DNA of 64,000 nucleotides from Paenibacillus glucanolyticus NBRC 15330. GTDB taxonomy: Bacteria > Bacillota > Bacilli > Paenibacillales > Paenibacillaceae. Every line of letters begins with the position of its first letter. Position 1 is the first letter of the stretch. The stretch spans positions 300,875 through 364,874 of the forward strand of contig NZ_BIMC01000004.1 of NCBI RefSeq assembly GCF_004000885.1, given 5' to 3'. Below the pieces are notes generated by a model. It saw nothing but the letters and a program-made list of their open reading frames with translations. It was not told the DNA's origin and ran no database searches. Shown piece after piece: positions 42,028-51,347 of the stretch. The position numbers were made by a program, and so were the translations under genes.

Positions 42028-42708
42028 TTACAGCACCTCCTGTTTAAACTTGTTTCTCATGTCATCCTGGATATCGGTAAATGTCTCAAACGGCACATGA
42101 TGCACACCCAGCTTCCTGCACTGCTCGGTGAGCGTGGAACGGGAATAGACAAGATCGGCCTGCTTCGCGCCTTCGAAATCGGTAAGGCTGTCACCGATCA
42201 GGATCCGGTAATACTGATCAGCAGGGAATCGTTCCATTACGGTTACCTTGCACATGCCGCAGTCGTTGCGGCAAAATCCCTTGCAAGGATGGGGCCAGGT
42301 AATTTCAATGCGATCCCCTTCGAAATTCGAACCGTTGCAGAATATATGGTCGGCAGGGATGCCAAAAGGCTTCAGCAGCGGATCCACAAAGAAATCGATC
42401 CCCCCGCTGGTAACAAAAAACTCGATTTGTTCGGCTTCCAAATAGTCAAGGAATGCTCCGAATCCTTCGCGAATGCCTGCATGCTGAAGGACGAAATCCG
42501 TGATTTCGTCTCTCATGGAGGAAGGGAAGAGGGCGAACATGCGGCCCACGCCTTCCCGAATGGAGATGGAACGGTCAAGTGTATCCTGCATGATAGCTTC
42601 ATAACCTTCCGGCTTGAAATGCTTCATAATGGCTACAATGTTGTCGTTATTTGTAATGGTTCCGTCAAAGTCGCAAAAAATAATCGGCTGTTTCTCTCCT
42701 GATGTCAT
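42028..42708 (-). CDS. mtnX: 2-hydroxy-3-keto-5-methylthiopentenyl-1-phosphate phosphatase
   Basis: 226-residue HAD-fold phosphatase. Motif I is FCDFDGTITNND, motif II is FFVTSGGIDFFVDP and motif IV is ILIGDSLTDFEGA; a CRNDCGMCK cysteine-rich stretch is typical of MtnX. It acts after MtnW to give the acireductone precursor. Its start overlaps the mtnW stop by 4 bp. Confidence 0.94.
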   Translation of the reverse strand: MTSGEKQPIIFCDFDGTITNNDNIVAIMKHFKPEGYEAIMQDTLDRSISIREGVGRMFALFPSSMRDEITDFVLQHAGIREGFGAFLDYLEAEQIEFFVTSGGIDFFVDPLLKPFGIPADHIFCNGSNFEGDRIEITWPHPCKGFCRNDCGMCKVTVMERFPADQYYRILIGDSLTDFEGAKQADLVYSRSTLTEQCRKLGVHHVPFETFTDIQDDMRNKFKQEVL

Positions 42709-43919
42709 ACTTCTCCTCCCCAGATGTCCAGTGCGGCTTTCAGTTCCTCGTGTTCTTCGGCATAGTGGGCGAGCGGCACGGATTTCATCGTTGCCTCAAT
42801 GGCTTGTACAAAGGCTTTGCCGCCCGCTTCGGTTCCCATCGGATGGCCGTGGATCCCGCCGCCAGCGTTGACAACCACATCGGTGCCGAAGTCCCGGATG
42901 ATGCGCGGAACAAGTCCCGGATGAATTCCGGCAGACGGTACGGGCATGCTGCGCTTCACACGGAGTTTGGCACTATGCAGTTCGTCGCGGATGGCCAGAT
43001 TCTCTTCTCTTGGCATCGTTACGGATCCGTAAGGAGAAGGGAAGAGCACCAGATCTGCACCCGCTATCCGCATCAGCTGACCCAGCAGTACCGGAGCCGC
43101 TATCCCGTAGTAAGGAGACGGGTAAATCGCACCGGCAAGGGCAGGATGCGCCGCGATGGGGACCGTGATATCCGGATCGCTGCTTAGCTCGTGCAGAACA
43201 TCATATCCGTACGACAGCACATTGAAGAGCAGGGCATTTGCGCCGGCATCGATGGCGCGTAGTGCTTGCTCCCGCAGCTTCGAGGTTCGGCCTGTCAAAT
43301 TGGCTGCGTACAGCAGTTTTTTACCTGTCTGCTGTTCGATATCAGCAGCGGCCTGAATGCACATGCGTACGCGTTGTTCGATCGGGGTCAGATCGTTCTC
43401 AAACAGGATTTCATCATCCTTGATCAGATCTACGCCCCCGAGTGCCTGACGGATGAATTGGGCTCTAAGCTCGTCCGCATTCAGCCCGATAACCGACTTG
43501 AAAATGCTCATCAGCAGCGGACGGTCGTGAACACCGAGAATATCGCGGATTCCGTCGATGCCGAACTTCGGTCCCGGAAATGCGCTAAGGAAGTCGGGAG
43601 ACAAGTCCAGAGCGGTCAGCTTGATGCGCCCGTCCATGGAAATTTTGCCAAACACGGTCACGAGCAGGGCAGGAATATCGCGGCTAAAATTAATATCGGG
43701 ATACGCAATGCTAACATCCGCATAGCGGCTGCCTGGCTCCCAGCCTTCGTTAACCTGAATATCGACGACTTCTCCCAGATGCTTCTGCATCGCTTCGCGC
43801 TTGGCCTGCGGCAGTTCGGTCCAGCTGCCAACCGTCATGCCAACGGCAATGGAAGTCGCTTTTTTACGAAAATCCGCCTGATCGTCGTAGATACGGTAAG
43901 TTGCGATGCATTGGCTCAT
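42705..43919 (-). CDS. mtnW: 2,3-diketo-5-methylthiopentyl-1-phosphate enolase (RuBisCO-like)
   Basis: 404 residues, type IV RuBisCO-like protein. The metal site is in GGVDLIKDDE, with the carbamylated lysine position and two acids, and phosphate contacts are in VVNAGGGIHGHPMG. It lacks the CO2-fixation residues, as is usual for MtnW. Its ATG overlaps the proC stop (ATGA), coupling salvage to proline genes. Confidence 0.95.
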   Translation of the reverse strand: MSQCIATYRIYDDQADFRKKATSIAVGMTVGSWTELPQAKREAMQKHLGEVVDIQVNEGWEPGSRYADVSIAYPDINFSRDIPALLVTVFGKISMDGRIKLTALDLSPDFLSAFPGPKFGIDGIRDILGVHDRPLLMSIFKSVIGLNADELRAQFIRQALGGVDLIKDDEILFENDLTPIEQRVRMCIQAAADIEQQTGKKLLYAANLTGRTSKLREQALRAIDAGANALLFNVLSYGYDVLHELSSDPDITVPIAAHPALAGAIYPSPYYGIAAPVLLGQLMRIAGADLVLFPSPYGSVTMPREENLAIRDELHSAKLRVKRSMPVPSAGIHPGLVPRIIRDFGTDVVVNAGGGIHGHPMGTEAGGKAFVQAIEATMKSVPLAHYAEEHEELKAALDIWGGEV

Positions 43920-44785
43920 GAGATTTGCTCCTTCAGCATGGCGCCCATTTCTTTGGAACGCTCGGCGCAGCGGTTTACAGCGGCAATGACGGTTTCAAAA
44001 AAGTCTCCTTGATCGAGTGTCTCCAAGGCGGCTTGCGTGGAACCGTTCGGTGATGTAATCTTCGCACGCAGCGATGACGGCTGCTCTCCGGTCTGTTGGA
44101 CCATCCGGGCGGCGCCCAGGATCGTTTGCAGTGTCAATTCACGGCTCTGCTCCGGTGACAGGCCGCCTCGAATGCCGGCTGCCGTCATGGCTTCCATCAT
44201 ATAATAGAAATAAGCCGGACCACTACCGGAAATACCGGTCAGGATATCCATCTTCTCTTCTTCAATAACGGTCACATTCCCTACAGCCTCGAACAGGGTA
44301 AGCACGAGCTGTCGTTGTTCTTCGCTGATTTCCTTCGAGAACGCAATTCCTGTGGAACCGAGTCCGATGGAGGCGGAAGTATTCGGCATTGTTCTTGCAA
44401 TGGGCTGTTGGTTTCCAAGCAATGTTTGCGTGGTGTAGATGGACAGCCCGGCAATCACGGAGATGATCAATTGATCACTGGAGAGCTTCGGACCAAGCTC
44501 TTTCAGCGCTTTAGCTGCATCCTTCGGTTTCATCGCCAGAACGATTACCGGGGACGTCTTGAGAATTTCGATTTTGGCGGCATCGTCATTGTTGATCTGG
44601 ACACCGTAACGCTCGCTCAGTTCCTGAAGACGATGGGCGTTGCTTCGATTCAACATCGTAATATTCTCGGGAAGCACGACGGAACGGCTCACTAAGCCTC
44701 GTACAATCGCTTCTGCCATCGAGCCTGCGCCGTAAAAGGTAATTGCTTTATCTATTAAAGGGCGGTTCTGTGGGGATTGGCACAT
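43916..44785 (-). CDS. proC: Pyrroline-5-carboxylate reductase
   Basis: 289 residues from ATG 44785, with AAGGAGG 8 bases upstream; the long N-terminal extension of the open frame is an antisense shadow of proA. The NADPH motif is FYGAGSMAEAIV, followed by VLAMKPKDA and RTMPNTSASIG; the C-terminal dimerisation region has ILTGISGSGPAYFY. Last step of proline synthesis. It lies between proA and mtnW. Confidence 0.95.
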   Translation of the reverse strand: MCQSPQNRPLIDKAITFYGAGSMAEAIVRGLVSRSVVLPENITMLNRSNAHRLQELSERYGVQINNDDAAKIEILKTSPVIVLAMKPKDAAKALKELGPKLSSDQLIISVIAGLSIYTTQTLLGNQQPIARTMPNTSASIGLGSTGIAFSKEISEEQRQLVLTLFEAVGNVTVIEEEKMDILTGISGSGPAYFYYMMEAMTAAGIRGGLSPEQSRELTLQTILGAARMVQQTGEQPSSLRAKITSPNGSTQAALETLDQGDFFETVIAAVNRCAERSKEMGAMLKEQIS

Positions 44786-44819
44786 CGTTGTTTCCTCCTT
44801 CATGGATAAATTGAATGAT

Positions 44820-46067
44820 TTATTCGCGTATTTGACCACTACCGATAATAACATATTTGGAGGAAGTAAGCGCGGGCAGTCCCATAGGTCCACGGGCATG
44901 CAGCTTCTGGGTGCTGATGCCGATCTCGGCGCCAAAGCCAAATTCAAAGCCATCGGTGAAGCGGGTCGATGCGTTATGATAAACAGCCGCTGCGTCGATT
45001 TCCTGCAAGAAACGACTGGCATGATCTTTATTCTCCGTAACGATGCATTCTGAATGCTTCGTACCATAATTTGAGATGTGCTCGATGGCCTCATTCAGAT
45101 GGTCCACAATTTTGATGTTCAAAATATAGTCGTTATACTCCGTTGCATAGTCCTCGGACGAAGCCAAGGCTGCCCAAGGCGCAAAGGATAGTGTACGCTG
45201 GCATCCACGCAGTTCGACATTCCGTTCCCGAAACTCCTCCGCAAGGGCGGTCAGGTGCAGCTTGGCGTAATCGGCATGGACAAGCAAGGTTTCCATGGAA
45301 TTGCAGACCGAAGGACGCTGCACCTTGGCATTGATACTAATCGCAGCAGCCATGTCCGGCTGTGCTGTGGCATCCAGGTAGGTATGGCAGATTCCGGCGC
45401 CGGTTTCGATGACCGGCACCGTGGCGTTCATGACAACGTTCTGGATCAGGGAGCTGCCGCCGCGCGGGATAATGACATCCAGCAGTCCGTTCAGCTTCAG
45501 CATTTCATCCACGGAGGAGCGGTTCGGATCTTCGATAAGCTGAAGAGCTTCCTTAGGCAGTGCCGTGCGCTCCATGGCTTCATGAAGCACCTCGATCATT
45601 TTGCGGTTGGAGGAAAGCGCAGACGAGCCGCCGCGCAGCACGACTGCATTGCCTGTCTTCAAGCATAGCCCGGCTGCATCCACCGTCACGTTCGGACGTG
45701 CTTCATATATAATGCCTATGACCCCGATCGGAACACGTTTCTTCACGATACTCAGCCCGTTCGGGCGGTCAATGCTTTCCAAGGTATCGCCGATCGGGTC
45801 CGGCAGCTCGACGATCTGGCGCAATCCTTCGGCAATCCCCTCAATGCGGGATTCATTCAGAGCCAAGCGGTCCAGCAGGGAGGCAGAGGTGCCGAGCTCC
45901 TTGCCGCGGCGAAGATCCTCCGCATTTGCTTCGATAATATCGGCCGTCTGCCGGATCAAAGCGTCTGCCATGATAAGCAGAGCTTGGTTTTTCTCCTCCG
46001 TGTTCAGCCTGCCGATACGGAGCGCGGCATTTTTGGCTAACTGGGCCTTGTTTCGTACCTCACTCAT
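44820..46067 (-). CDS. proA: Glutamate-5-semialdehyde dehydrogenase (gamma-glutamyl phosphate reductase)
   Basis: 415 residues of the aldehyde dehydrogenase fold. IGVIGIIYEARPNVTVDAAGLCLKTGNAV is typical, the catalytic cysteine is in KVQRPSVCNSMETLL, and NASTRFTDGFEFGFGAEIGIS closes the active site. GGAGGAATC lies upstream of the ATG. It is 42 bp after proB. Confidence 0.96.
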   Translation of the reverse strand: MSEVRNKAQLAKNAALRIGRLNTEEKNQALLIMADALIRQTADIIEANAEDLRRGKELGTSASLLDRLALNESRIEGIAEGLRQIVELPDPIGDTLESIDRPNGLSIVKKRVPIGVIGIIYEARPNVTVDAAGLCLKTGNAVVLRGGSSALSSNRKMIEVLHEAMERTALPKEALQLIEDPNRSSVDEMLKLNGLLDVIIPRGGSSLIQNVVMNATVPVIETGAGICHTYLDATAQPDMAAAISINAKVQRPSVCNSMETLLVHADYAKLHLTALAEEFRERNVELRGCQRTLSFAPWAALASSEDYATEYNDYILNIKIVDHLNEAIEHISNYGTKHSECIVTENKDHASRFLQEIDAAAVYHNASTRFTDGFEFGFGAEIGISTQKLHARGPMGLPALTSSKYVIIGSGQIRE

Positions 46068-46109
46068 GATGATTCCTCCTTTTTGACATATATAGTGATG
46101 GTGAGCTGA

Positions 46110-47213
46110 CTATTTTAGCGTGATCCATTCGTCGCGGTGAATGACCTCCAGGCGATGGACTTCGCCGATGATTCCGATCACTTGACTGCTCGGTAAACCG
46201 AGCACGGCCTGGAGCTGGTCCTCATCATAATTCACGATTCCCCTGCCGAGCCTCTCGTTGCCAATGTTCACAACCTCCACAACATCCCCGGCATGGAAAC
46301 TGCCCTCGATCCGTTTCACGCCAACCGGTAGAAGGCTGTTGCCCCCGTGAATCAACGCTTTCTCCGCACCCGGATCGACTACGATCCGGCCTAGCGGCGA
46401 GGACATAAAGCCGAGCCACTGTTTTTTCATGGGAAGAGATGAGAGATGTGTGGCAAAATAGGTTCCCTTGCCAGTATGCTCCAATGCCTTCAGCAGATCG
46501 CCGGTTTCGTTAGCTTTGCCAATGAAGACGGGAACGCCGCCGCGGGTTGCGATTTTGGCCGCATCGATTTTGGAACGCATGCCGCCTGTGCCTACGCTGG
46601 AGCCTGCTCCACCAGCCATGCTGTAAATCTCCTCGGTAATTTCATGAATTTCCTCGTATTTGGTTGCATCCGGCGATTTACGGGGATCTGCCGTGTATAA
46701 TCCGTCCGTATCGGTCAGAATGATAAGCTGCTGCGCCCGGACAAGATTGGCTACAAGTGCGGATAACGTATCGTTATCACCAAACTTCAGCTCGTCAATC
46801 GATACGGTATCGTTCTCGTTGATGATCGGAATGACGCCCTGCTTCAAAAGCTCGGTGATGGTCATGTTGGCATTATTCATGCGTTTACGGTTCGCGAAGT
46901 CCGTTCTGGTCAACAGAATTTGCGCAGCTTTCAGTTGATGAACGGCCAGCGCATTCTGATAAGCCCGCATCAGCAGCGCCTGACCCAGAGCGGCTGCTGC
47001 TTGCTTCTCGTGCAATTGCCGCGGCCTCGTTTCATAACCGATATCCCGGAACCCGGCAGCTACGGCTCCAGATGTGACGAGCAGAACTTCATGACCGGCA
47101 CTTCGCAGCGCAGAGAGCTCGCCTGCAAAAAAAGCAATGGAGTCCAGGTTCAATCCGCCTTCATCTGTCGTAAGGGAACTGCTTCCGATTTTTACGACGA
47201 TGCGAGAGAGCAT
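46110..47213 (-). CDS. proB: Glutamate 5-kinase
   Basis: 367 residues from ATG 47213, with AAGGAAGTGA upstream. The amino-acid kinase domain (RIVVKIGSSSLTTDEGG, VLLVTSGAVAAG, INENDTVSIDELKFGDND, GTGGMRSKIDAA) is followed by a C-terminal PUA domain (GRIVVDPGAEKALIHGGNSLLPVG). It is the first, feedback-inhibited step of proline synthesis. A T-box leader precedes it. Confidence 0.96.
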   Translation of the reverse strand: MLSRIVVKIGSSSLTTDEGGLNLDSIAFFAGELSALRSAGHEVLLVTSGAVAAGFRDIGYETRPRQLHEKQAAAALGQALLMRAYQNALAVHQLKAAQILLTRTDFANRKRMNNANMTITELLKQGVIPIINENDTVSIDELKFGDNDTLSALVANLVRAQQLIILTDTDGLYTADPRKSPDATKYEEIHEITEEIYSMAGGAGSSVGTGGMRSKIDAAKIATRGGVPVFIGKANETGDLLKALEHTGKGTYFATHLSSLPMKKQWLGFMSSPLGRIVVDPGAEKALIHGGNSLLPVGVKRIEGSFHAGDVVEVVNIGNERLGRGIVNYDEDQLQAVLGLPSSQVIGIIGEVHRLEVIHRDEWITLK

Positions 47214-47272
47214 CGTGATCACTTCCTTGTATTTATGATAGTGGCTGCAGCTGCTTGAATCCAATAATGGAT

Positions 47273-47528
47273 AATAAAAAAACTTCCGTCCTGTATGAAA
47301 AAGGACGAAAGTTTAACTTCCGCGGTACCACCTTTGTTGATGAGCGCAGCTCATCCGGCTTTAGCCCTGTAACAGAAGGCACTGTCCTGGCAAGCCAGGC
47401 CGCTCGGGGGTAGGATTCGGAAAGGAGGTCACGGCAAATTCTTTCAGCCCATGGAATTTGCTCTCTTTATCGTACCGTATGCTTTCGTACTGGTCCCGTC
47501 TTCGCGTTTGAAACTGCATTCGATTGTT
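47273..47528 (-). promoter_or_regulatory. T-box riboswitch controlling proBAC (proline-type)
   Basis: Minus strand. The invariant T-box AGGTGGTACCGCG is at 47333-47321. The terminator AAACTTTCGTCC/GGACGGAAGTTTTTTT lies at about 47313-47273. Stem I features upstream include AGTACGA, AGAGAG and the apical GGCTGAAAGAA. The specifier region reads GTGACCTCC, offering CCT (proline), consistent with proB downstream. Uncharged tRNA-Pro should promote read-through. Confidence 0.92.
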
Positions 47529-47534
47529 ACTGCA

Positions 47535-47563
47535 AGAATAGCACATCGTTTTTGTTTTTTCAA
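47535..47563 (-). promoter_or_regulatory. Sigma-A promoter of the T-box/proBAC operon
   Basis: Minus strand: TTGAAA (47563-47558), 17 bases, TATTCT (47540-47535). It begins only 12 bp after the mtnE stop, with no terminator between. Confidence 0.75.
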
Positions 47564-47574
47564 AAGGAAATAGG

Positions 47575-48768
47575 CTAGCCAAAGAGGTTAAGCTTGCCAA
47601 TGCGGTAAGCGGCTTCCCGCATTCTGTCTTCGGTGCTCAACAGGCCAACGCGGACATACCCCTCGCCATGGTCTCCAAAGCCGACGCCAGGCGCAACCGC
47701 TACCTTGGCTTCCTCCAGCAGCAAGTCGGCAAAGGCTACCGACGTGTAGCCTTTCGGAACGGGCAGCCAGCTGAAGAAGGAACCCGGCGGTTTCCGGGCT
47801 GCCCAGCCGATTTCCGCCAGGGCGCCATAGAAGGCGTCCCGTCTTGATTCGTAACGGGCTACAAGCTCCTCGACGCAGTTTTGCGATGAGGTAAGGGCTG
47901 TAGCCGCTGCTGCCTGGATGCCGCCAAACAGGCTGACATAGATATGATCCTGCATCTGGTTGATCAGTGAAATAATCTTTTTGTTCCCCAGGGCAAAGCC
48001 GACTCGCCAGCCGGCCATGTTGTAGGTTTTGGAGAGCGTGTAGAATTCTACGCCAACTTCTTTGGCGCCTTCTGCCTGCAAAAAGCTGACCGGACGCTTG
48101 CCATCAAATCCAATGGCGCCATAGGCAAAATCACTGGCCACCGCAATGCCGTGTTCTGCGGCAAAAGCCACCGTATCCTCGTAGAACGATAATGGTGCGA
48201 CCGCGGATGTTGGATTATTGGGATAATTCAAAAACATGAGTTTCGCCTTTTCCCTGTCTGCAGGTGTTATTGCATTATAATCAGGCAGAAACTGATGGTC
48301 TTCGGTTAACGGCATGAATGTCATATGAGCCCGGGCCAGTGCCACGCCCGACCAGTAATCCGGGTAACCGGGGTCCGGGACAAGGCAGACATCGCCCGGA
48401 TTAAGCAGGATTTGCGGCAGCTGCACGAGCCCGGTTTTTCCTCCAAACAGAATCGCTACCTCCGTTTCCGGATCCAGGTCCACGTTATAGTCCTCCTTGT
48501 ACCGGTGCGCAATGGCTTCCTTCAGGAAGGAGAAGCCGGTAAAAGGTGAATATTTGTGGAACTGTGGGTTGTCCGACGCTTCCTTAAGACTGGATACGAT
48601 ATGAGGCGGTGTGGGTTGATCGGGATTCCCTTGGCCGAGATTAATCACATCGTGTCCTAACGCGACCTGGCGGTTTACCTTGGAGACCAAGGAGGCGAAA
48701 AATTGCGTAGGCAGCTGGGACATGATCTCAGCCGGCTCTATATGGAAATCTTTTAATTTTTTGTTCAT
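47575..48768 (-). CDS. mtnE: Methylthio-oxobutyrate (KMTB) transaminase
   Basis: 397-residue class I aminotransferase, nearly colinear with B. subtilis MtnE (YkrV): LPTQFFASLVSKVNRQVALG, GHDVINLGQGNPDQPTPPHI, AILFGGKTGLVQLP, NYPNNPT, and the PLP lysine in YTLSKTYNMAGWRVGFA. It converts 2-oxo-4-methylthiobutyrate to methionine. The ribosome binding site is modest (GGAGTG, 11 bases). No S-box is seen upstream. It is separated from mtnW by the proline operon. Confidence 0.9.
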   Translation of the reverse strand: MNKKLKDFHIEPAEIMSQLPTQFFASLVSKVNRQVALGHDVINLGQGNPDQPTPPHIVSSLKEASDNPQFHKYSPFTGFSFLKEAIAHRYKEDYNVDLDPETEVAILFGGKTGLVQLPQILLNPGDVCLVPDPGYPDYWSGVALARAHMTFMPLTEDHQFLPDYNAITPADREKAKLMFLNYPNNPTSAVAPLSFYEDTVAFAAEHGIAVASDFAYGAIGFDGKRPVSFLQAEGAKEVGVEFYTLSKTYNMAGWRVGFALGNKKIISLINQMQDHIYVSLFGGIQAAAATALTSSQNCVEELVARYESRRDAFYGALAEIGWAARKPPGSFFSWLPVPKGYTSVAFADLLLEEAKVAVAPGVGFGDHGEGYVRVGLLSTEDRMREAAYRIGKLNLFG

Positions 48769-49019
48769 CGCAGGTTCATCACTCCGTTATCTATTTACGC
48801 TCGAATCGATTGGGGTCTTGAAAACAATTAGGATTAATTTAACACGATTTATCAGGGGTGTATAGAGGGAAATGGGGCTCGGGTGTTGCAGTTGTTGGGC
48901 TGAGGAGGCTATGATGAGGACATACAGCATCGGATGAGTCAATAAACGAAGCAAGATCCATGTTGAAAAACAAGATCTGGCTTCCGACCGGATTCATTCC
49001 GATAACAGGAGGTTGCAAG

Positions 49020-49832
49020 ATGACGGAAACAGCCAAGGCTCAGTTACATATTGCGCTTATACAAGCGGATATTGAGATAGGCAACGTAAATGCCAATATG
49101 AATAACATGCTGGAATTGATGGAGAAGGCCGCGTCCGCCAATACGAAGCCGGATGTGATCGTGCTGCCGGAGATGTGGAACACAGGGTACGCGCTCGACC
49201 GGATTCAAGAGTTGGCCGATCCCACAGGACAAGAAACTTCATCCATGCTGAGCGATTTCGCGCGGAGGCACCGGATTCAAGTGGTTGGCGGATCTGTAGC
49301 TGAAAGAGTGGACAATGAAATCTATAACAGCATGTATGTGTTCAATCGGAACGGGGAGCAAGTCGCTAAATATTCCAAAATCCATCTGTTTCGCCTGATG
49401 GACGAAGAGAAGCATTTACAAGCAGGCCAGCATACCGTAGCCTTTGATCTGGACGGAATCAAGGCAGGCGCGTCTATATGTTACGATATCCGGTTTCCGG
49501 AATTATCACGCACTCTTGCCCTAGGCGGCGCTCAAGTGCTGTTTGTGCCTGCGGAGTGGCCTCATCCGCGCCTGCATCACTGGAGAACCCTACTTATGGC
49601 AAGAGCGATCGAGAATCAAATGTACGTGGTTGCCTGCAATCGTGTAGGAACCAGCGGCGATACGGACTTCTTCGGACACTCCATGATAATCGATCCCTGG
49701 GGCGAGGTCATTGCGGAAGGGGATGAGCAGGAAACCATTCTGACAGGTACGCTTGATCGTAATCTCCCGGATGAAGTGAGAGGGCGGATACCGGTGTTTG
49801 AGGATCGTCGTCCGAATTTGTACTTTCAATAG
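49020..49832 (+). CDS. mtnU: Nitrilase-family amidase MtnU
   Basis: 270 residues from ATG 49020, with ACAGGAGG upstream. Carbon-nitrogen hydrolase triad: glutamate in VIVLPEMWNTGY, lysine in KYSKIHLF and cysteine in GASICYDIRFPEL. In B. subtilis ykrU/mtnU lies next to mtnE; the enzyme probably hydrolyses the oxo-acid amide left by glutamine-dependent transamination. It is divergent from mtnE here, across 251 bp. Confidence 0.88.
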   Translation: MTETAKAQLHIALIQADIEIGNVNANMNNMLELMEKAASANTKPDVIVLPEMWNTGYALDRIQELADPTGQETSSMLSDFARRHRIQVVGGSVAERVDNEIYNSMYVFNRNGEQVAKYSKIHLFRLMDEEKHLQAGQHTVAFDLDGIKAGASICYDIRFPELSRTLALGGAQVLFVPAEWPHPRLHHWRTLLMARAIENQMYVVACNRVGTSGDTDFFGHSMIIDPWGEVIAEGDEQETILTGTLDRNLPDEVRGRIPVFEDRRPNLYFQ

Positions 49833-49925
49833 CCTGCTCTATGATCTCTCCTCTAAAAATGTAAGTTTCATCTGTGCAGAGGCGGGTATACTATGGGTAA
49901 TCCGTCTGAGAGGAGGCTTGGAATC

Positions 49926-50111
49926 ATGGCAGAGAACAACCCATTCGACAGCCGAAACAATGAGCAGGAAGAAGAACAGAAAGAGCAGTTCCGCAGCTTT
50001 GTTGAAAACGTAGCCGGTGGAAGCAATGGAAAAAACGAATCGATTCAGGATCAGTCTCGCACCGCAGATGAACAGAATCGAATGATTGACAAGCATAACC
50101 TGCGCAAGTAG
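49926..50111 (+). CDS. Small hydrophilic protein of unknown function
   Basis: 61 residues from ATG 49926, with GAGGAGG 9 bases upstream; the longer frame from 49893 has none. The sequence is almost entirely polar (NNEQEEEQKEQF, SIQDQSRTADEQNRMIDKHN) and should be disordered. No cysteine or membrane segment. It could be a spore or stress-related small protein by composition, but this is a guess. Confidence 0.65.
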   Translation: MAENNPFDSRNNEQEEEQKEQFRSFVENVAGGSNGKNESIQDQSRTADEQNRMIDKHNLRK

Positions 50112-50152
50112 ACGATTACACATGATGGGACTTCCGGTCTTTCATTGATTGT

Positions 50153-50222
50153 AAAAAAAGAGGCTCTGCCTGGTCATGGGGTCAGTCCCGTCCCCATTGA
50201 CCACGTACAGAGCCTCTTTTTT
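50153..50222. terminator. Large bidirectional terminator
   Basis: AAAAAAAGAGGCTCTG pairs with CAGAGCCTCTTTTTT, enclosing a second stem TGGTCA/TGACCA and TGGGG/CCCCA. It lies between the convergent small gene and the LysR gene. Confidence 0.9.
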
Positions 50223-50231
50223 GTTACGGCA

Positions 50232-51164
50232 TCATTTATCCTGAACGCTTGTAACCACAAGGTTGTCCATGACCTGCTTGAAGGTGTCGATAAACGCATC
50301 CGCCGCTTTGGACAAATAGCGGCCGTGGCGATAGGCCACAACCAGTGTGCGGCTCGGAACCGGCTCGGCGAGCGGTAGGTATACAGGAATAAACTCGCTT
50401 CGTTTTGCCCGGGCGATAAATCGAGGCACCAGCGTTACTCCCATTCCGGTAGCAACAAGAGATTGGAGAGTCTCGATGTTGCTGCTCTCAAACACGATAT
50501 TCGGCTCAAAACCGGCTTCCCGGCATAGATCCAGGGTAAGCTTTCGGAAGCCCTGGCCTTTCTTGAGCACGACGAAGGCTTCGTTGCGGATTTCATCCAT
50601 CGTGATCGGCCTGACAGGATCAGAGGCTGCCCGCTGGGCAAGCGGGTGCTGCGGAGGCACGGCCAAATCGATCATTTCCTCACCGATGGGAACCCAGGAC
50701 AGCGACGGTTCGGAGAGCGGAAGCGCAAGCAGGCTGAGGTCGGCTTTGCCGCTGGCGGTAAGCTTCTCCAGATTCATGGAGGAATCCTCCAGGAGGGTGA
50801 TTTCAATATCGGGGTAGCCCTGTTTAAATGCAGGCAGGACCCTTGGCAGCAGATGAGAACCTGTAATCGGCATGCTGCCAACGACGACTTTGCCTTTGCG
50901 GAGCTGGGAAATGTCCGACATTTCCTGTTTCAGCTGCTCGACGGCATCCATAATCTTCTGGGCATGCTCAACGAAGCTGGCACCGGCATGGGTAAGCTCA
51001 ACGTTGCTCGTATTGCGCTGGAACAGCAGAACGCCGAGCTCCTTCTCCAGCTTGGAGAGCTGCTGGCTAAGTGAAGGCTGCGCGATATGAAGTTTCTCGG
51101 CTGCGCGCGAGAAGTTTTTATCGGCTGCGATTTGCAGCGTATATTGCAGTTGTCTAAGTTCCAT
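50232..51164 (-). CDS. LysR-family transcriptional regulator
   Basis: 310 residues. The N-terminal winged helix (LRQLQYTLQIAADKNFSRAAEKLHIAQPSLSQQLSKLEKELGV) is canonical, and the effector domain has two periplasmic-binding-like lobes (GSMPITGSHLLPRVLPAF, LVATGMGVTLVPRFIA). It is of the CcpC/CysL/AlsR group. It is divergent from leuCD across 183 bp, which suggests it may control itself and leuCD. The ligand cannot be read. Confidence 0.88.
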   Translation of the reverse strand: MELRQLQYTLQIAADKNFSRAAEKLHIAQPSLSQQLSKLEKELGVLLFQRNTSNVELTHAGASFVEHAQKIMDAVEQLKQEMSDISQLRKGKVVVGSMPITGSHLLPRVLPAFKQGYPDIEITLLEDSSMNLEKLTASGKADLSLLALPLSEPSLSWVPIGEEMIDLAVPPQHPLAQRAASDPVRPITMDEIRNEAFVVLKKGQGFRKLTLDLCREAGFEPNIVFESSNIETLQSLVATGMGVTLVPRFIARAKRSEFIPVYLPLAEPVPSRTLVVAYRHGRYLSKAADAFIDTFKQVMDNLVVTSVQDK

Positions 51165-51199
51165 AAATATATCACTCCGTTATAGCTGAATCCTATTAC

Positions 51200-51246
51200 A
51201 TCTATAGATATTATATCTTGGATCAATGAAGAAGGAAATGTTATAT
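51200..51246 (+). promoter_or_regulatory. Candidate leuC promoter with adjacent dyad
   Basis: TTGGAT (51218-51223), 17 bases, TTATAT (51241-51246). Just upstream ATCTATAGAT (51200-51209) is a perfect 10-bp palindrome in an AT-rich tract, suitably placed for the divergent LysR protein. Confidence 0.5.
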
Positions 51247-51347
51247 TACTATACAACGTAAAGATGATGCGTTGCAGGTCTTCCTTTTTAAGAAGAATGC
51301 AAGTATTGATCTTCCATATGAACGTAATGAACAATGGGGTGATAATG

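Noticed and set aside
44786..45094. N-terminal extension of proC
   Set aside because: It overlaps proA on the same strand in another frame, and ATG 44785 has a perfect ribosome binding site.
48769..49019. S-box (SAM-I) riboswitch expected before mtnE or mtnU
   Set aside because: I looked for the conserved S-box core on both strands of this divergent region and saw neither the core nor a terminator.
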